Numbered from the stretch's first letter, positions 1-5,246 are shown. The stretch is DNA of 6,907 nt from Acholeplasmatales bacterium (GCA_900770055.1 CAAGJD010000026.1:1-6907), one strand, 5' to 3'. A program made the numbers and translations. Notes: a model not told the origin generated them from the letters alone.

Positions 1-1
1 A

Positions 2-604
2 GCTAAGCTTAAGGATTTAGGTTATGTGGGAGTAGCACCAAAAAGAAAGAGATGGTATGTAAAATCACCTACCTTCTCATTCACAAAGATTACAGGTCTT
101 GATGTTGTATTATCACCTGAGATGAAATCAACAGGTGAAGCAATCGGCTATGATTATTCACTTAATAGAGCTTTATTTAAATCACTTAAGGCTTCAGGTG
201 TTAAGGTTGCAAACTATGGTACAATACTTGCTACAATAGCTGATCATGATAAGGAGGCAGCCTTACCATTAATTAGAAGATTCTATAATTTAGGCTTTAA
301 TATTGAGGCAACAAGTGGTACAGCAAGCTTCTTGAAAAAGCATGGAATTAAAACAAGAGTAAAGAAAAAACTATCACAGGGTAGTGAAGAAATTTTAGAA
401 TCTATTAAAAGTGGATATGTAACATATGTATTAAATACTTCAAGTGAAGGTGAGAATCCTAACAATGATGGTAAGATTATTCGCCGTGCCGCAATTGATA
501 ATAATGTTGCTGTGTTTACTTGCTTAGATACTGTTAAGGTATTACTTGATGTACTTGAAGAAATTACAATGGGTATCGGTAAAATAGATTCAGAAATTAG
601 ATAA
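2..604 (+). CDS. carB: Carbamoyl-phosphate synthase large subunit, C-terminal part (5' end outside window)
   Basis: The frame is open from base 2 and runs 200 codons to TAA at 602-604; the GTG at 26 is internal, not a start. CarB makes carbamoyl phosphate from bicarbonate, ATP and the ammonia supplied by CarA, feeding pyrimidine and arginine synthesis in the cytoplasm. Visible residues about 1-50 are the end of the second carbamoyl-phosphate synthase ATP-grasp half, with the family signature PEMKSTGEAIG at about 39-49. Residues about 65-190 form the MGS-like allosteric domain, with ATSGTASFL at about 103-111 and NTSSEG followed by IIRRAA, matching the nucleotide effector-binding region of the family. 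Roughly four-fifths of a normal subunit of about 1060 residues lies upstream. dapF begins 20 nt downstream with no terminator between, so co-transcription is likely. The identification is firm from these motifs. Confidence 0.93.
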   Translation, partial: AKLKDLGYVGVAPKRKRWYVKSPTFSFTKITGLDVVLSPEMKSTGEAIGYDYSLNRALFKSLKASGVKVANYGTILATIADHDKEAALPLIRRFYNLGFNIEATSGTASFLKKHGIKTRVKKKLSQGSEEILESIKSGYVTYVLNTSSEGENPNNDGKIIRRAAIDNNVAVFTCLDTVKVLLDVLEEITMGIGKIDSEIR

Positions 605-624
605 ATTTATAAGGGTTGAGAGAG

Positions 625-1473
625 ATGAAAATTAATTTTACAAAAATGCATGGAATTGGTAATGATTATATCTATGTGAATTGCTTAGCTATAGAACTAC
701 CAAATCCTAGTGATATCGCAATCAAAATGTCTGCAAGACACTTCAGTGTTGGAAGTGATGGTCTTGTAATGATATGTAAATCAAATGTTGCTGATGCGAA
801 AATGCGCATGTTTAATGCTGATGGTAGTGAAGGAAAAATGTGTGGTAATGCTATTAGATGCATTGGTAAATATTTATATGATAATAGAATTGTTACTAAA
901 AAGAATATAGCTATTGAAACACTAAGTGGTATCAAATACTTAGAATTATTTACAAATAATAAGGATTTAGTTGAAACTGTTAGTGTTGATATGGGTATTG
1001 CTTCATTTATACCAAATACAATTCCAGTCATTGCAGATAAACCAGTTATTGATTATCCATGTGTTATTAATAATGTTGAATATAAAATTACAGCAGTTTC
1101 AATGGGAAACCCTCATTGTGTAATTTATGTTGAGGACCCATATCAATTAGATTTAGAAAAAATAGGTCATTATTTTGAAAATAATATAATATTCCCAGAA
1201 AGAGTAAATACAGAATTTGTTAAGGTACTAGGACAAAATCATCTACAAATGCGCGTTTGGGAAAGAGGAAGTGGTGAAACATGGGCTTGTGGTACAGGTG
1301 CATGTGCTGTTGCCTCAGCAAGTGTAAAGCTTGGCATTTGTTCATATAACACTCCAATAACAATTGATTTAAGAGGTGGAAGCCTACAAATAATTGTTAA
1401 GGATGATTATAGAATTATTATGAAGGGTCCTGCAACAAAGGTCTATGAGGGGGTATATGAATATGAAGATTAA
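625..1473 (+). CDS. dapF: Diaminopimelate epimerase
   Basis: A 282-residue protein, full length for the family. It interconverts LL- and meso-diaminopimelate by a cofactor-independent two-cysteine mechanism, supplying lysine and peptidoglycan synthesis. Signatures in order are MHGIGNDY near the N-terminus, VGSDGLV, FNADGSEGKMCGNAIRC with the first catalytic Cys at residue 73, GNPHCV, and GSGETWACGTGACA with the second catalytic Cys at residue 222. The first motif reads CGNAIR where many family members have CGNGxR, a conservative change. The start chosen is ATG 625, because AAGGG at 611-615 lies 9 nt upstream. The in-frame TTG at 616 directly abuts that site and would add only three residues. 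The 3' end overlaps dapL by 11 nt, implying translational coupling. The DapL neighbour performs the preceding step. Confidence 0.96.
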   Translation: MKINFTKMHGIGNDYIYVNCLAIELPNPSDIAIKMSARHFSVGSDGLVMICKSNVADAKMRMFNADGSEGKMCGNAIRCIGKYLYDNRIVTKKNIAIETLSGIKYLELFTNNKDLVETVSVDMGIASFIPNTIPVIADKPVIDYPCVINNVEYKITAVSMGNPHCVIYVEDPYQLDLEKIGHYFENNIIFPERVNTEFVKVLGQNHLQMRVWERGSGETWACGTGACAVASASVKLGICSYNTPITIDLRGGSLQIIVKDDYRIIMKGPATKVYEGVYEYED

Positions 1474-2644
1474 AGTTAATGAAAATTTTAAAAACATTAA
1501 GGAAAGCTATTTATTCTCTGATATAGCTAAAAAGGTTAAAAGCTATCAAGAAGCTCATAAGGACGCTAAAATAATAAGATTAGGAATCGGTGATGTTACA
1601 TTACCATTACCTAAAATTGTAGCTGATGCAATGGTAAAGGCTTCAGAAGAGATGAGTGTTAAAGAAACATTTAGAGGTTATCCACCTGAGTATGGCTATG
1701 ACTTTTTAAAGGAAGCTGTTGTTAATTACTATGGTAGAAACAAAATTAATTTAAATTTAGATGATGTCTTTATTTCAGATGGAGCTAAAAGTGATTTAGG
1801 TAATATAGTTGATATTTTAGGTGATAATGAAATTTATATTCCTGATCCAGTTTATCCTGTATATGTTGATTCTAATATAATGAGTGGAAGAAAAATTAAT
1901 TTAATTTTAGGCTCTAAGGAAAATAATTTCTTACCATTACCATATGGATTAAAGTGTGAGGGAGCTGTAATATATTTATGCTCACCAAATAACCCAACAG
2001 GTGCTTTATATAATTATGAAGAGCTTACAAAATGGGTTAATTTTGCTTTAGAAACAGGTTCATTAATTATTTATGATTCTGCTTATGAAGCATTTATTAA
2101 TGGTGATTATCCACGTTCTATTTACGCTATTGAGGGTGCAAGAAAATGTGCTATTGAAATCAGTTCACTTTCTAAGGTTGCAGGCTTCACAGGTACTAGA
2201 TGTGGTTGGACTATCGTACCAAAGGAGCTAACAAGTGGTGATACTTCACTTAATAAGCTTTGGGCACGTCGTCAAGCAACAAAATTTAATGGTGTATCAT
2301 ACCCAGTTCAAAGAGCTGCAGAAGCTGCCTTAAGCGTAGAGGGTATGGCTGAATGTAAGAAAAACATAGAATATTATATGGAAAATGCTAGAATGCTTAG
2401 TGAATTATTTAAAGAAAAAAATATTTATTTCACTGGTGGTGTTAACTCTCCATACATTTGGTTAAAATGTCCTAACAATATGTCAAGCTGGGAATTCTTT
2501 GATTTTCTCCTTGAAGAGGCTAATATTGTTGGTACTCCTGGAGCTGGCTTTGGAAAAATGGGTGAAGGATATTTCCGTTTAACTTCATTTGGTACTCATG
2601 AAGCAACAAAGGAAGCTGTTGAAAGATTAAGAAAACTATTATAG
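1463..2644 (+). CDS. dapL: LL-diaminopimelate aminotransferase
   Basis: A 393-residue fold-type I PLP enzyme that converts tetrahydrodipicolinate plus glutamate directly to LL-DAP, bypassing the succinyl/acetyl branch of lysine synthesis. DapL-specific features are VNENF and SYLFSDIAKKV at the N-terminus, RLGIGDVTLPLP, RGYPPEYGYDFLKEA and SDGAKSDLGN. General PLP features are CSPNNPTG at about 173-180, the cofactor-nitrogen Asp at 205 in YDSAYEAF, Schiff-base Lys238 in SSLSKVAGFTGTRCGW, and the carboxylate-binding Arg372 in FRLTSFG. The start is chosen at ATG 1463, 9 nt after the AGGGGG at 1448-1453. ATG 1457 is only 3 nt from that site, and ATG 1445 precedes it; both are in frame. The gene overlaps the end of dapF and is followed by a terminator, so it ends the operon. 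Confidence 0.95.
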   Translation: MKIKVNENFKNIKESYLFSDIAKKVKSYQEAHKDAKIIRLGIGDVTLPLPKIVADAMVKASEEMSVKETFRGYPPEYGYDFLKEAVVNYYGRNKINLNLDDVFISDGAKSDLGNIVDILGDNEIYIPDPVYPVYVDSNIMSGRKINLILGSKENNFLPLPYGLKCEGAVIYLCSPNNPTGALYNYEELTKWVNFALETGSLIIYDSAYEAFINGDYPRSIYAIEGARKCAIEISSLSKVAGFTGTRCGWTIVPKELTSGDTSLNKLWARRQATKFNGVSYPVQRAAEAALSVEGMAECKKNIEYYMENARMLSELFKEKNIYFTGGVNSPYIWLKCPNNMSSWEFFDFLLEEANIVGTPGAGFGKMGEGYFRLTSFGTHEATKEAVERLRKLL

Positions 2645-2651
2645 AATAATT

Positions 2652-2677
2652 ACCTAGCTATGAAGCTAGGTTTTTTT
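2652..2677 (+). terminator. Intrinsic terminator after dapL
   Basis: An 8-bp perfect stem (ACCTAGCT at 2652-2659 with AGCTAGGT at 2664-2671) encloses a 4-nt loop ATGA and runs into seven T residues (2671-2677). It begins 7 nt after the dapL stop and should end the carB-dapF-dapL transcript. A longer-range repeat, TAATTACC at 2647-2654 with GGTAATTA at 2681-2688, surrounds it and overlaps the base of the stem. Confidence 0.92.
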
Positions 2678-2734
2678 CTTGGTAATTAGATCTATCTTTA
2701 GTAAAAATATCTTTATTAAATTTGTTATATTTTG

Positions 2735-2762
2735 TTGAAAATGGTAATAATTATGCTATTAT
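2735..2762 (+). promoter_or_regulatory. Predicted extended -10 promoter before the 63-codon ORF
   Basis: TTGAAA at 2735-2740 (5 of 6 to the sigma-A -35) is spaced 16 bp from TATTAT at 2757-2762 (5 of 6 to the -10), which is preceded by TG at 2754-2755 as an extended -10. Transcription would start near 2769, about 11 nt before the ATG at 2780, so the leader is very short. It lies downstream of the dapL terminator and would also send transcription into the left end of the IS607 element. Confidence 0.6.
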
Positions 2763-2779
2763 AAAGCCGTGGTGATACA

Positions 2780-2971
2780 ATGGGAAAATTCAGATTATTA
2801 AAACTAAGTGAAGTAACAGGCTCTTTATCGTTAAGAGCTTTTAATACCTATGGACTTGTAGCAAAAGCTACAGATTTTGTTAATATTACAGGTGGATATA
2901 CAACTGATTTAGGCTGTTGTTATTGGCTAATGGATAAAAAAGGTTCCAAAACAGTATATTTAAAATTATAA
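2780..2971 (+). CDS. 63-residue hypothetical protein, probable DUF6273-like remnant
   Basis: ATG 2780 has GGTG at 2771-2774 five nt upstream and a plausible promoter before it. The product has no signal peptide or membrane segment. Several landmarks in order (FRLLKLSEV, then KATDFVNITGGYTTD, then GCCYWL) resemble the DUF6273 pattern of an FLLS-like strand, an xATxYAxxxG stretch and a WWLRSPG-like motif. In DUF6273 proteins the domain is usually much longer and sits in larger proteins. The likeness is recalled from family patterns, not searched. Here the motif has YWLMDK instead of WWLRSP, and the ORF ends at TAA 2969-2971, inside the repeat that marks the left end of the transposon. I read it as the stump of a larger gene cut by the element, though a genuine small protein cannot be excluded. 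It is not RidA, whose 3' end lies on the other side of the element. Confidence 0.4.
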   Translation: MGKFRLLKLSEVTGSLSLRAFNTYGLVAKATDFVNITGGYTTDLGCCYWLMDKKGSKTVYLKL

Positions 2972-2975
2972 AACT
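2961..2975 (+). repeat. 15-nt direct repeat, copy 1 (left end / tnpA leader)
   Basis: TAAAATTATAAAACT occurs here and again, identically, at 3677-3691 before tnpB. Its core ATAAAACT also appears inverted, with one base difference, near the right end (AGTTTTAT at 5123-5130). The positions, once before each gene and once in inverted form at the right end, suit binding sites for the TnpA helix-turn-helix. The sequence is almost pure A+T, so chance recurrence is a real alternative. Confidence 0.45.
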
Positions 2976-3003
2976 TTATAAAACCTCCTATTCATAGTAT
3001 AAT
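2975..3003 (+). promoter_or_regulatory. Predicted tnpA promoter
   Basis: A perfect -10 TATAAT at 2998-3003 has a weak -35 TTTATA (4 of 6) at 2975-2980, spaced 17 bp. The start site would fall near 3010, about 20 nt before the tnpA ATG. The -10 box is exactly as far from its ATG as the tnpB -10 is from the tnpB ATG (offset 728 nt for both), which supports it. The left arm of the inverted repeat at 2980-3024 lies upstream of this start site. Confidence 0.6.
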
Positions 3004-3024
3004 ACTACTATATAAGGAGGTTTT
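2980..3024 (+). promoter_or_regulatory. Inverted repeat that can sequester the tnpA ribosome-binding site
   Basis: AAAACCTCCT at 2980-2989 is a perfect 10-bp complement of AGGAGGTTTT at 3015-3024, which contains the tnpA Shine-Dalgarno site. The 25-nt interval includes the -10 box and a TAGTAT/ATACTA palindrome centred on 3001. RNA started at the tnpA promoter (about 3010) lacks the left arm and leaves the site free. RNA reading in from upstream carries both arms and would fold with the site hidden. Hairpins with this logic are known to protect other transposons, such as IS10, from external transcription. For this element the role is inferred. Confidence 0.65.
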
Positions 3025-3029
3025 TATTT

Positions 3030-3653
3030 ATGAAATACTATTCATCAAAAACAGTAACTCAGATATTAGGAGTAACAGCTCAAACATTAAGAAACTGGGA
3101 TAGAGAGGGAAAACTTAAACCAGCATATGTTAAGAGTAATGGCTATAGATACTATTCAGAAGAATCTATACTAGCCTATACTCAAGAAAGAAAAACAAAA
3201 AAGAATTTAAATGTTATAGGTTATGCTAGAGTATCTAGCAATAAACAATCAGATGATTTAGAAAGACAAGTAAATAATATTAAGAATTATATATCTTCAA
3301 AATATGAAACATTTGATATTATTACAGATATCGGTTCAGGAATTGATTATAATAAACCAGGATTAAAAAAACTAATTGAGAAAATCAATAAAAAGGAAGT
3401 TGATTTAATAATTGTTTTATATAAGGATAGATTATTAAGATTTGGATTTGAACTTGTTGAATATTTTGCAGAGCTTAACAATGTTAAGATTGAAGTATTA
3501 GATAAAATAGATAAAAATCAAGATCAAGAATTAGTTGAGGATTTAGTTCAAATAATAAAAGTATTTTCATGTAAGCTACAAGGAAAAATAAAGAAGAAAA
3601 CAAAAGAGCTAATAGACGAATTTTCTCAAAAAATAACTGAAATTAAGAATTAA
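3030..3653 (+). CDS. tnpA: IS607-family serine recombinase (transposase) TnpA
   Basis: A 207-residue protein, normal length for IS607 TnpA. It catalyses excision and integration by serine recombination, forming a covalent phosphoserine link to DNA. Residues about 5-50 are a MerR-like helix-turn-helix (TVTQILGVTAQTLRNWDREG, then GYRYYSEESI) that recognises the DNA ends. Residues about 61-190 are the resolvase catalytic domain placed after the DNA-binding domain, the order typical of IS607. The nucleophile is Ser69 in GYARVSSNKQ with Arg67, and active-site Arg134 and Arg137 lie in KDRLLRFGFEL. IGSGIDYNKPGL at about 101-112 is also characteristic. The C-terminus is Lys-rich. Translation starts at ATG 3030 with AAGGAGG at 3014-3020, 9 nt upstream; that site is the right arm of the sequestering inverted repeat. 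No frameshift or lost catalytic residue is seen. Confidence 0.95.
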   Translation: MKYYSSKTVTQILGVTAQTLRNWDREGKLKPAYVKSNGYRYYSEESILAYTQERKTKKNLNVIGYARVSSNKQSDDLERQVNNIKNYISSKYETFDIITDIGSGIDYNKPGLKKLIEKINKKEVDLIIVLYKDRLLRFGFELVEYFAELNNVKIEVLDKIDKNQDQELVEDLVQIIKVFSCKLQGKIKKKTKELIDEFSQKITEIKN

Positions 3654-3676
3654 TCAAAGCCAAACAATAATTTTTA

Positions 3677-3691
3677 TAAAATTATAAAACT
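3677..3691 (+). repeat. 15-nt direct repeat, copy 2 (tnpB leader)
   Basis: This is identical to TAAAATTATAAAACT at 2961-2975. It lies 12 nt before the -35 box of the predicted tnpB promoter. A TnpA or regulatory binding site is possible, but the A+T-rich composition makes chance similarity plausible. Confidence 0.45.
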
Positions 3692-3702
3692 ATATAAATA
3701 AA

Positions 3703-3731
3703 TTGACTTTTCTGTTATTTTATGATACAAT
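3703..3731 (+). promoter_or_regulatory. Predicted tnpB promoter
   Basis: TTGACT at 3703-3708 (5 of 6) is spaced 17 bp from TACAAT at 3726-3731 (5 of 6), with an extended -10 TG at 3723-3724. This is the best sigma-A-type promoter in the window, and transcription should start near 3738. It gives tnpB, and probably the omega RNA at its 3' end, transcription independent of tnpA. Confidence 0.78.
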
Positions 3732-3757
3732 ATTAATAGGAAAGGAAGTCTTTATTT

Positions 3758-5002
3758 ATGTATACTTATAAGGTTATGATACATCCAAATAATAAACAAG
3801 AAACTAAAATACGTCGAACATTAAATAAATGTATTGAATGTAATAATATAGTTTATGATTATTTAGACTCATTTGTAAGAAATGAGCAAAGACTTCCAAA
3901 CATTAGTGATGTAAAAGCCTGGTTTACAATCCAAAAATCAATTAAGGATGAAGAAACAATCGGTAAAAGAGAAGGCTTAACTAAAAAAGAAATGATAGAA
4001 AATCATTTAGATACATTATTTTATGATGTATCTAATGACGCCTTAAAACAAGAAGTAAAGAATACCTATAATTCATTTATTAGATATTTTAAAGAGCTAT
4101 CAGCTTATCCTGTTAAAAAAGGATATCAGGCATATAAAAAATCATTTTACGTAGACCCAATAAAAATAAAGTTTACAGATAGAAAGGTAAAACTTGAAAA
4201 GATAGCAAATTCACAGAAAAAAAATAGAAGAGTATTAAACCTAATCTCATTAGCTGAAAAAAATAGAATACCTACTGATGTCACTTATTATAACCCTAGA
4301 GTAGTTTTAGAGGGAGATAGGTTTTATATTGTTGTAGCAGTAGACGATGAATTCGCACCTAAGAAAAAGAAAGAAAAAAATCAATCTAAAACAATAGGTA
4401 TAGATGTTAATATTAAATCTATTGTCACAAGCGATAACGTAGTATATGAAACAGTAACAAAAACTCCAAGCTATAAAAAGGCAAACAAGCAATTCAAAAG
4501 AGCACAAAGAAAAATGTCCAAAAAACTTGAAGTAGCAAAGTCTTCAAATAAAGAATTAAGATATTCAAAAAATTATCAAAAGAGTAAAAGAAAATGGAGA
4601 AAATATAAAGATAGACTACTACATCTAAGAGATGATCACATAACAAGAATCATTAATGATATAGAAAAAATATCACCATATAAAATATGTGTTGAGACCT
4701 TAGATGTGAATTCCATGAAAAAAAGAGAAAAGGGTAAAAGAAAAACAATAGCCCAGGGAATTCAAGAAAACCCATTTAGAAAGTTCTTAAAAACATTAGA
4801 AGAAAGATTAAAAAAAATAGGAATACAAATTATCTATGCAGATAAATGGTATGCCTCAAGTAAAAAATGTAGTCAATGTGGATATATAAAAAAAGATTTA
4901 AAACTTAGTGATAGAATATTTTTGTGCCCTAAATGTAATATAAAGATAAATAGAGATTATAATGCAGCAATTAATTTAAATAAATATTTAAAAACAAAAT
5001 AA
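3758..5002 (+). CDS. tnpB: TnpB, RNA-guided RuvC-like endonuclease of the IS607 element
   Basis: A 414-residue protein of the TnpB family, the ancestors of Cas12 nucleases. Studied members use an omega RNA made from the element's 3' end to cut matching DNA next to a short motif, which helps retain the element. The N-terminal half (about 1-205) holds the wedge/REC-like region. The split RuvC domain has Asp216 in IGIDVNIKSI, Glu313 in ICVETLDVNSM and Asp400 in NRDYNAAINL. A CxxC...CxxC zinc finger (Cys371, 374, 390 and 393) lies between the last two RuvC motifs. A Lys/Arg-rich stretch at about 238-290 suits nucleic-acid binding. All three acidic residues are present, so the nuclease looks competent. 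The start is ATG 3758 with AAAGGAAG at 3741-3748, 9 nt upstream. It follows tnpA by 104 nt and has its own promoter. Target and guide are not known. Confidence 0.94.
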   Translation: MYTYKVMIHPNNKQETKIRRTLNKCIECNNIVYDYLDSFVRNEQRLPNISDVKAWFTIQKSIKDEETIGKREGLTKKEMIENHLDTLFYDVSNDALKQEVKNTYNSFIRYFKELSAYPVKKGYQAYKKSFYVDPIKIKFTDRKVKLEKIANSQKKNRRVLNLISLAEKNRIPTDVTYYNPRVVLEGDRFYIVVAVDDEFAPKKKKEKNQSKTIGIDVNIKSIVTSDNVVYETVTKTPSYKKANKQFKRAQRKMSKKLEVAKSSNKELRYSKNYQKSKRKWRKYKDRLLHLRDDHITRIINDIEKISPYKICVETLDVNSMKKREKGKRKTIAQGIQENPFRKFLKTLEERLKKIGIQIIYADKWYASSKKCSQCGYIKKDLKLSDRIFLCPKCNIKINRDYNAAINLNKYLKTK

Positions 5003-5142
5003 ATAATAAAATACGTATACGTTCGTGCGGAATTAACGTCTTAGGAGAGTACACACCAACTGTTTTACTATAAACAGGGCTCGATGAATAAGAAAATGAA
5101 CTTGAATTCTATAGTATTATAGAGTTTTATAGGTTTTGTTGA
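5003..5142 (+). ncRNA. Putative omega RNA / right-end region of the IS607 element
   Basis: The stretch between the tnpB stop and the ridA remnant is noncoding and structured. Possible stems are ACGTT 5019-5023 with AACGT 5035-5039, CTGTTT 5060-5065 with AAACAG 5072-5077 (6-nt loop), and a 9-bp right-end hairpin at 5105-5126. GAATT 5030-5034 could also pair with AATTC 5105-5109. It is richer in G+C than the AT-rich leaders. Omega RNAs of TnpB elements lie here, often starting inside the 3' end of tnpB, and their guide continues past the element into flanking DNA. If so, the guide is the first 15-20 nt after the right end, inside the ridA remnant. Both boundaries are inferred, and no covariation could be tested. 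Confidence 0.55.
5105..5126 (+). repeat. Right-end hairpin of the IS607 element
   Basis: AATTCTATA at 5105-5113 pairs with TATAGAGTT at 5118-5126 (9 bp with one G-U wobble) around the loop GTAT. TTTTAT follows directly, so the structure might also act as a weak terminator. The TATAGTATTATAG at its centre resembles the CATAGTATAATAC stretch at the left end (2994-3006). Confidence 0.5.
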
Positions 5143-5232
5143 ACGGAATGTCCAGCAAGAAGTCTTGTAGAGGTTTCATCATTACCCAAAAATGCTTTAA
5201 TTGAAATTGAAGCGATCGCACAAATAAAATAG
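5143..5232 (+). pseudogene. ridA: RidA family 3' remnant, truncated by the IS607 element
   Basis: Read from ACG 5143, 29 codons run to TAG 5230-5232 and match the C-terminus of RidA/YjgF proteins: CPARSLVEV, then LPKNALIEIEAIA, then a short tail. The substrate-binding Arg of the PARS motif (AGA 5158-5160) and the Glu of the IEIE segment are both present. A complete RidA has about 125 residues, so only the last quarter survives. The frame is closed by TGA at 5140-5142, which marks the junction with the element. There is no start codon or ribosome-binding site for this piece, and the RidA N-terminus does not occur upstream of the element, so the gene is dead here. RidA hydrolyses enamine/imine by-products of PLP enzymes, fitting the PLP aminotransferase that starts 14 nt after its stop. 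Confidence 0.8.
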
Positions 5233-5246
5233 ATGGAGGTTGTAAT

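Larger units (their letters stand above)
2944..5144 (+). mobile_element. IS607-family insertion sequence (tnpA + tnpB), ends approximate
   Basis: The element is about 2.2 kb, with a serine-recombinase TnpA and a TnpB nuclease in the same orientation, the standard IS607 arrangement and size. The right end must lie at or before about 5146, because from 5143 the sequence reads as the C-terminal codons of RidA. The left end lies between about 2943 and 2980, because the upstream ORF stops at 2971 and element-like repeats begin at 2961. IS607 recombinases favour a GG dinucleotide. GG occurs at 2942-2943 on the left and at 5132-5133 or 5145-5146 on the right, so the limits given are a best guess, not a mapped junction. 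No target-site duplication is expected for this family and none is seen. Both proteins retain their catalytic residues, so the copy may be active. Confidence 0.8.

Noticed and set aside
26..28. GTG 26 as the start of a separate small protein
   Set aside because: The frame is open to the window edge and the residues before it continue the CarB homology, so it is an internal valine.
616..624. TTG start for dapF, three residues upstream of the chosen ATG
   Set aside because: The Shine-Dalgarno AAGGG ends at 615, directly against this TTG, giving no spacer. ATG 625 has correct 9-nt spacing and matches the family's N-terminus.
672..1031. 119-codon minus-strand ORF inside dapF
   Set aside because: It lies wholly opposite a well-supported gene, has no recognisable domain and no ribosome-binding site of note; a shadow of AT-rich coding sequence.
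1445..1462. ATG 1445 or 1457 as the dapL start
   Set aside because: The AGGGGG ribosome-binding site (1448-1453) lies after ATG 1445 and only 3 nt before ATG 1457. ATG 1463 is well spaced and fits the DapL N-terminus.
2961..3691. The two 15-nt repeats as the start of a CRISPR-like or iteron array
   Set aside because: There are only two copies about 716 nt apart with no regular spacing or spacers; they fit gene leaders of the IS607 element better.
4307..4507. 66-codon minus-strand ORF inside tnpB
   Set aside because: It is opposite the RuvC-coding part of tnpB and rich in Phe/Tyr/Cys, as expected from the complement of Lys-rich coding DNA.
5011..5022. Palindrome ACGTATACGT as an operator or attachment site
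   Set aside because: It is short, has no partner copy in the window, and lies in the probable omega RNA region where such sequences can be part of structure.
5201..5230. Promoter-like pair TTGAAA / TAAAAT with an 18-bp spacer just before the aminotransferase
   Set aside because: Both boxes fall in conserved ridA codons, and the start site would land on the ribosome-binding site at 5235-5239, leaving almost no usable leader.
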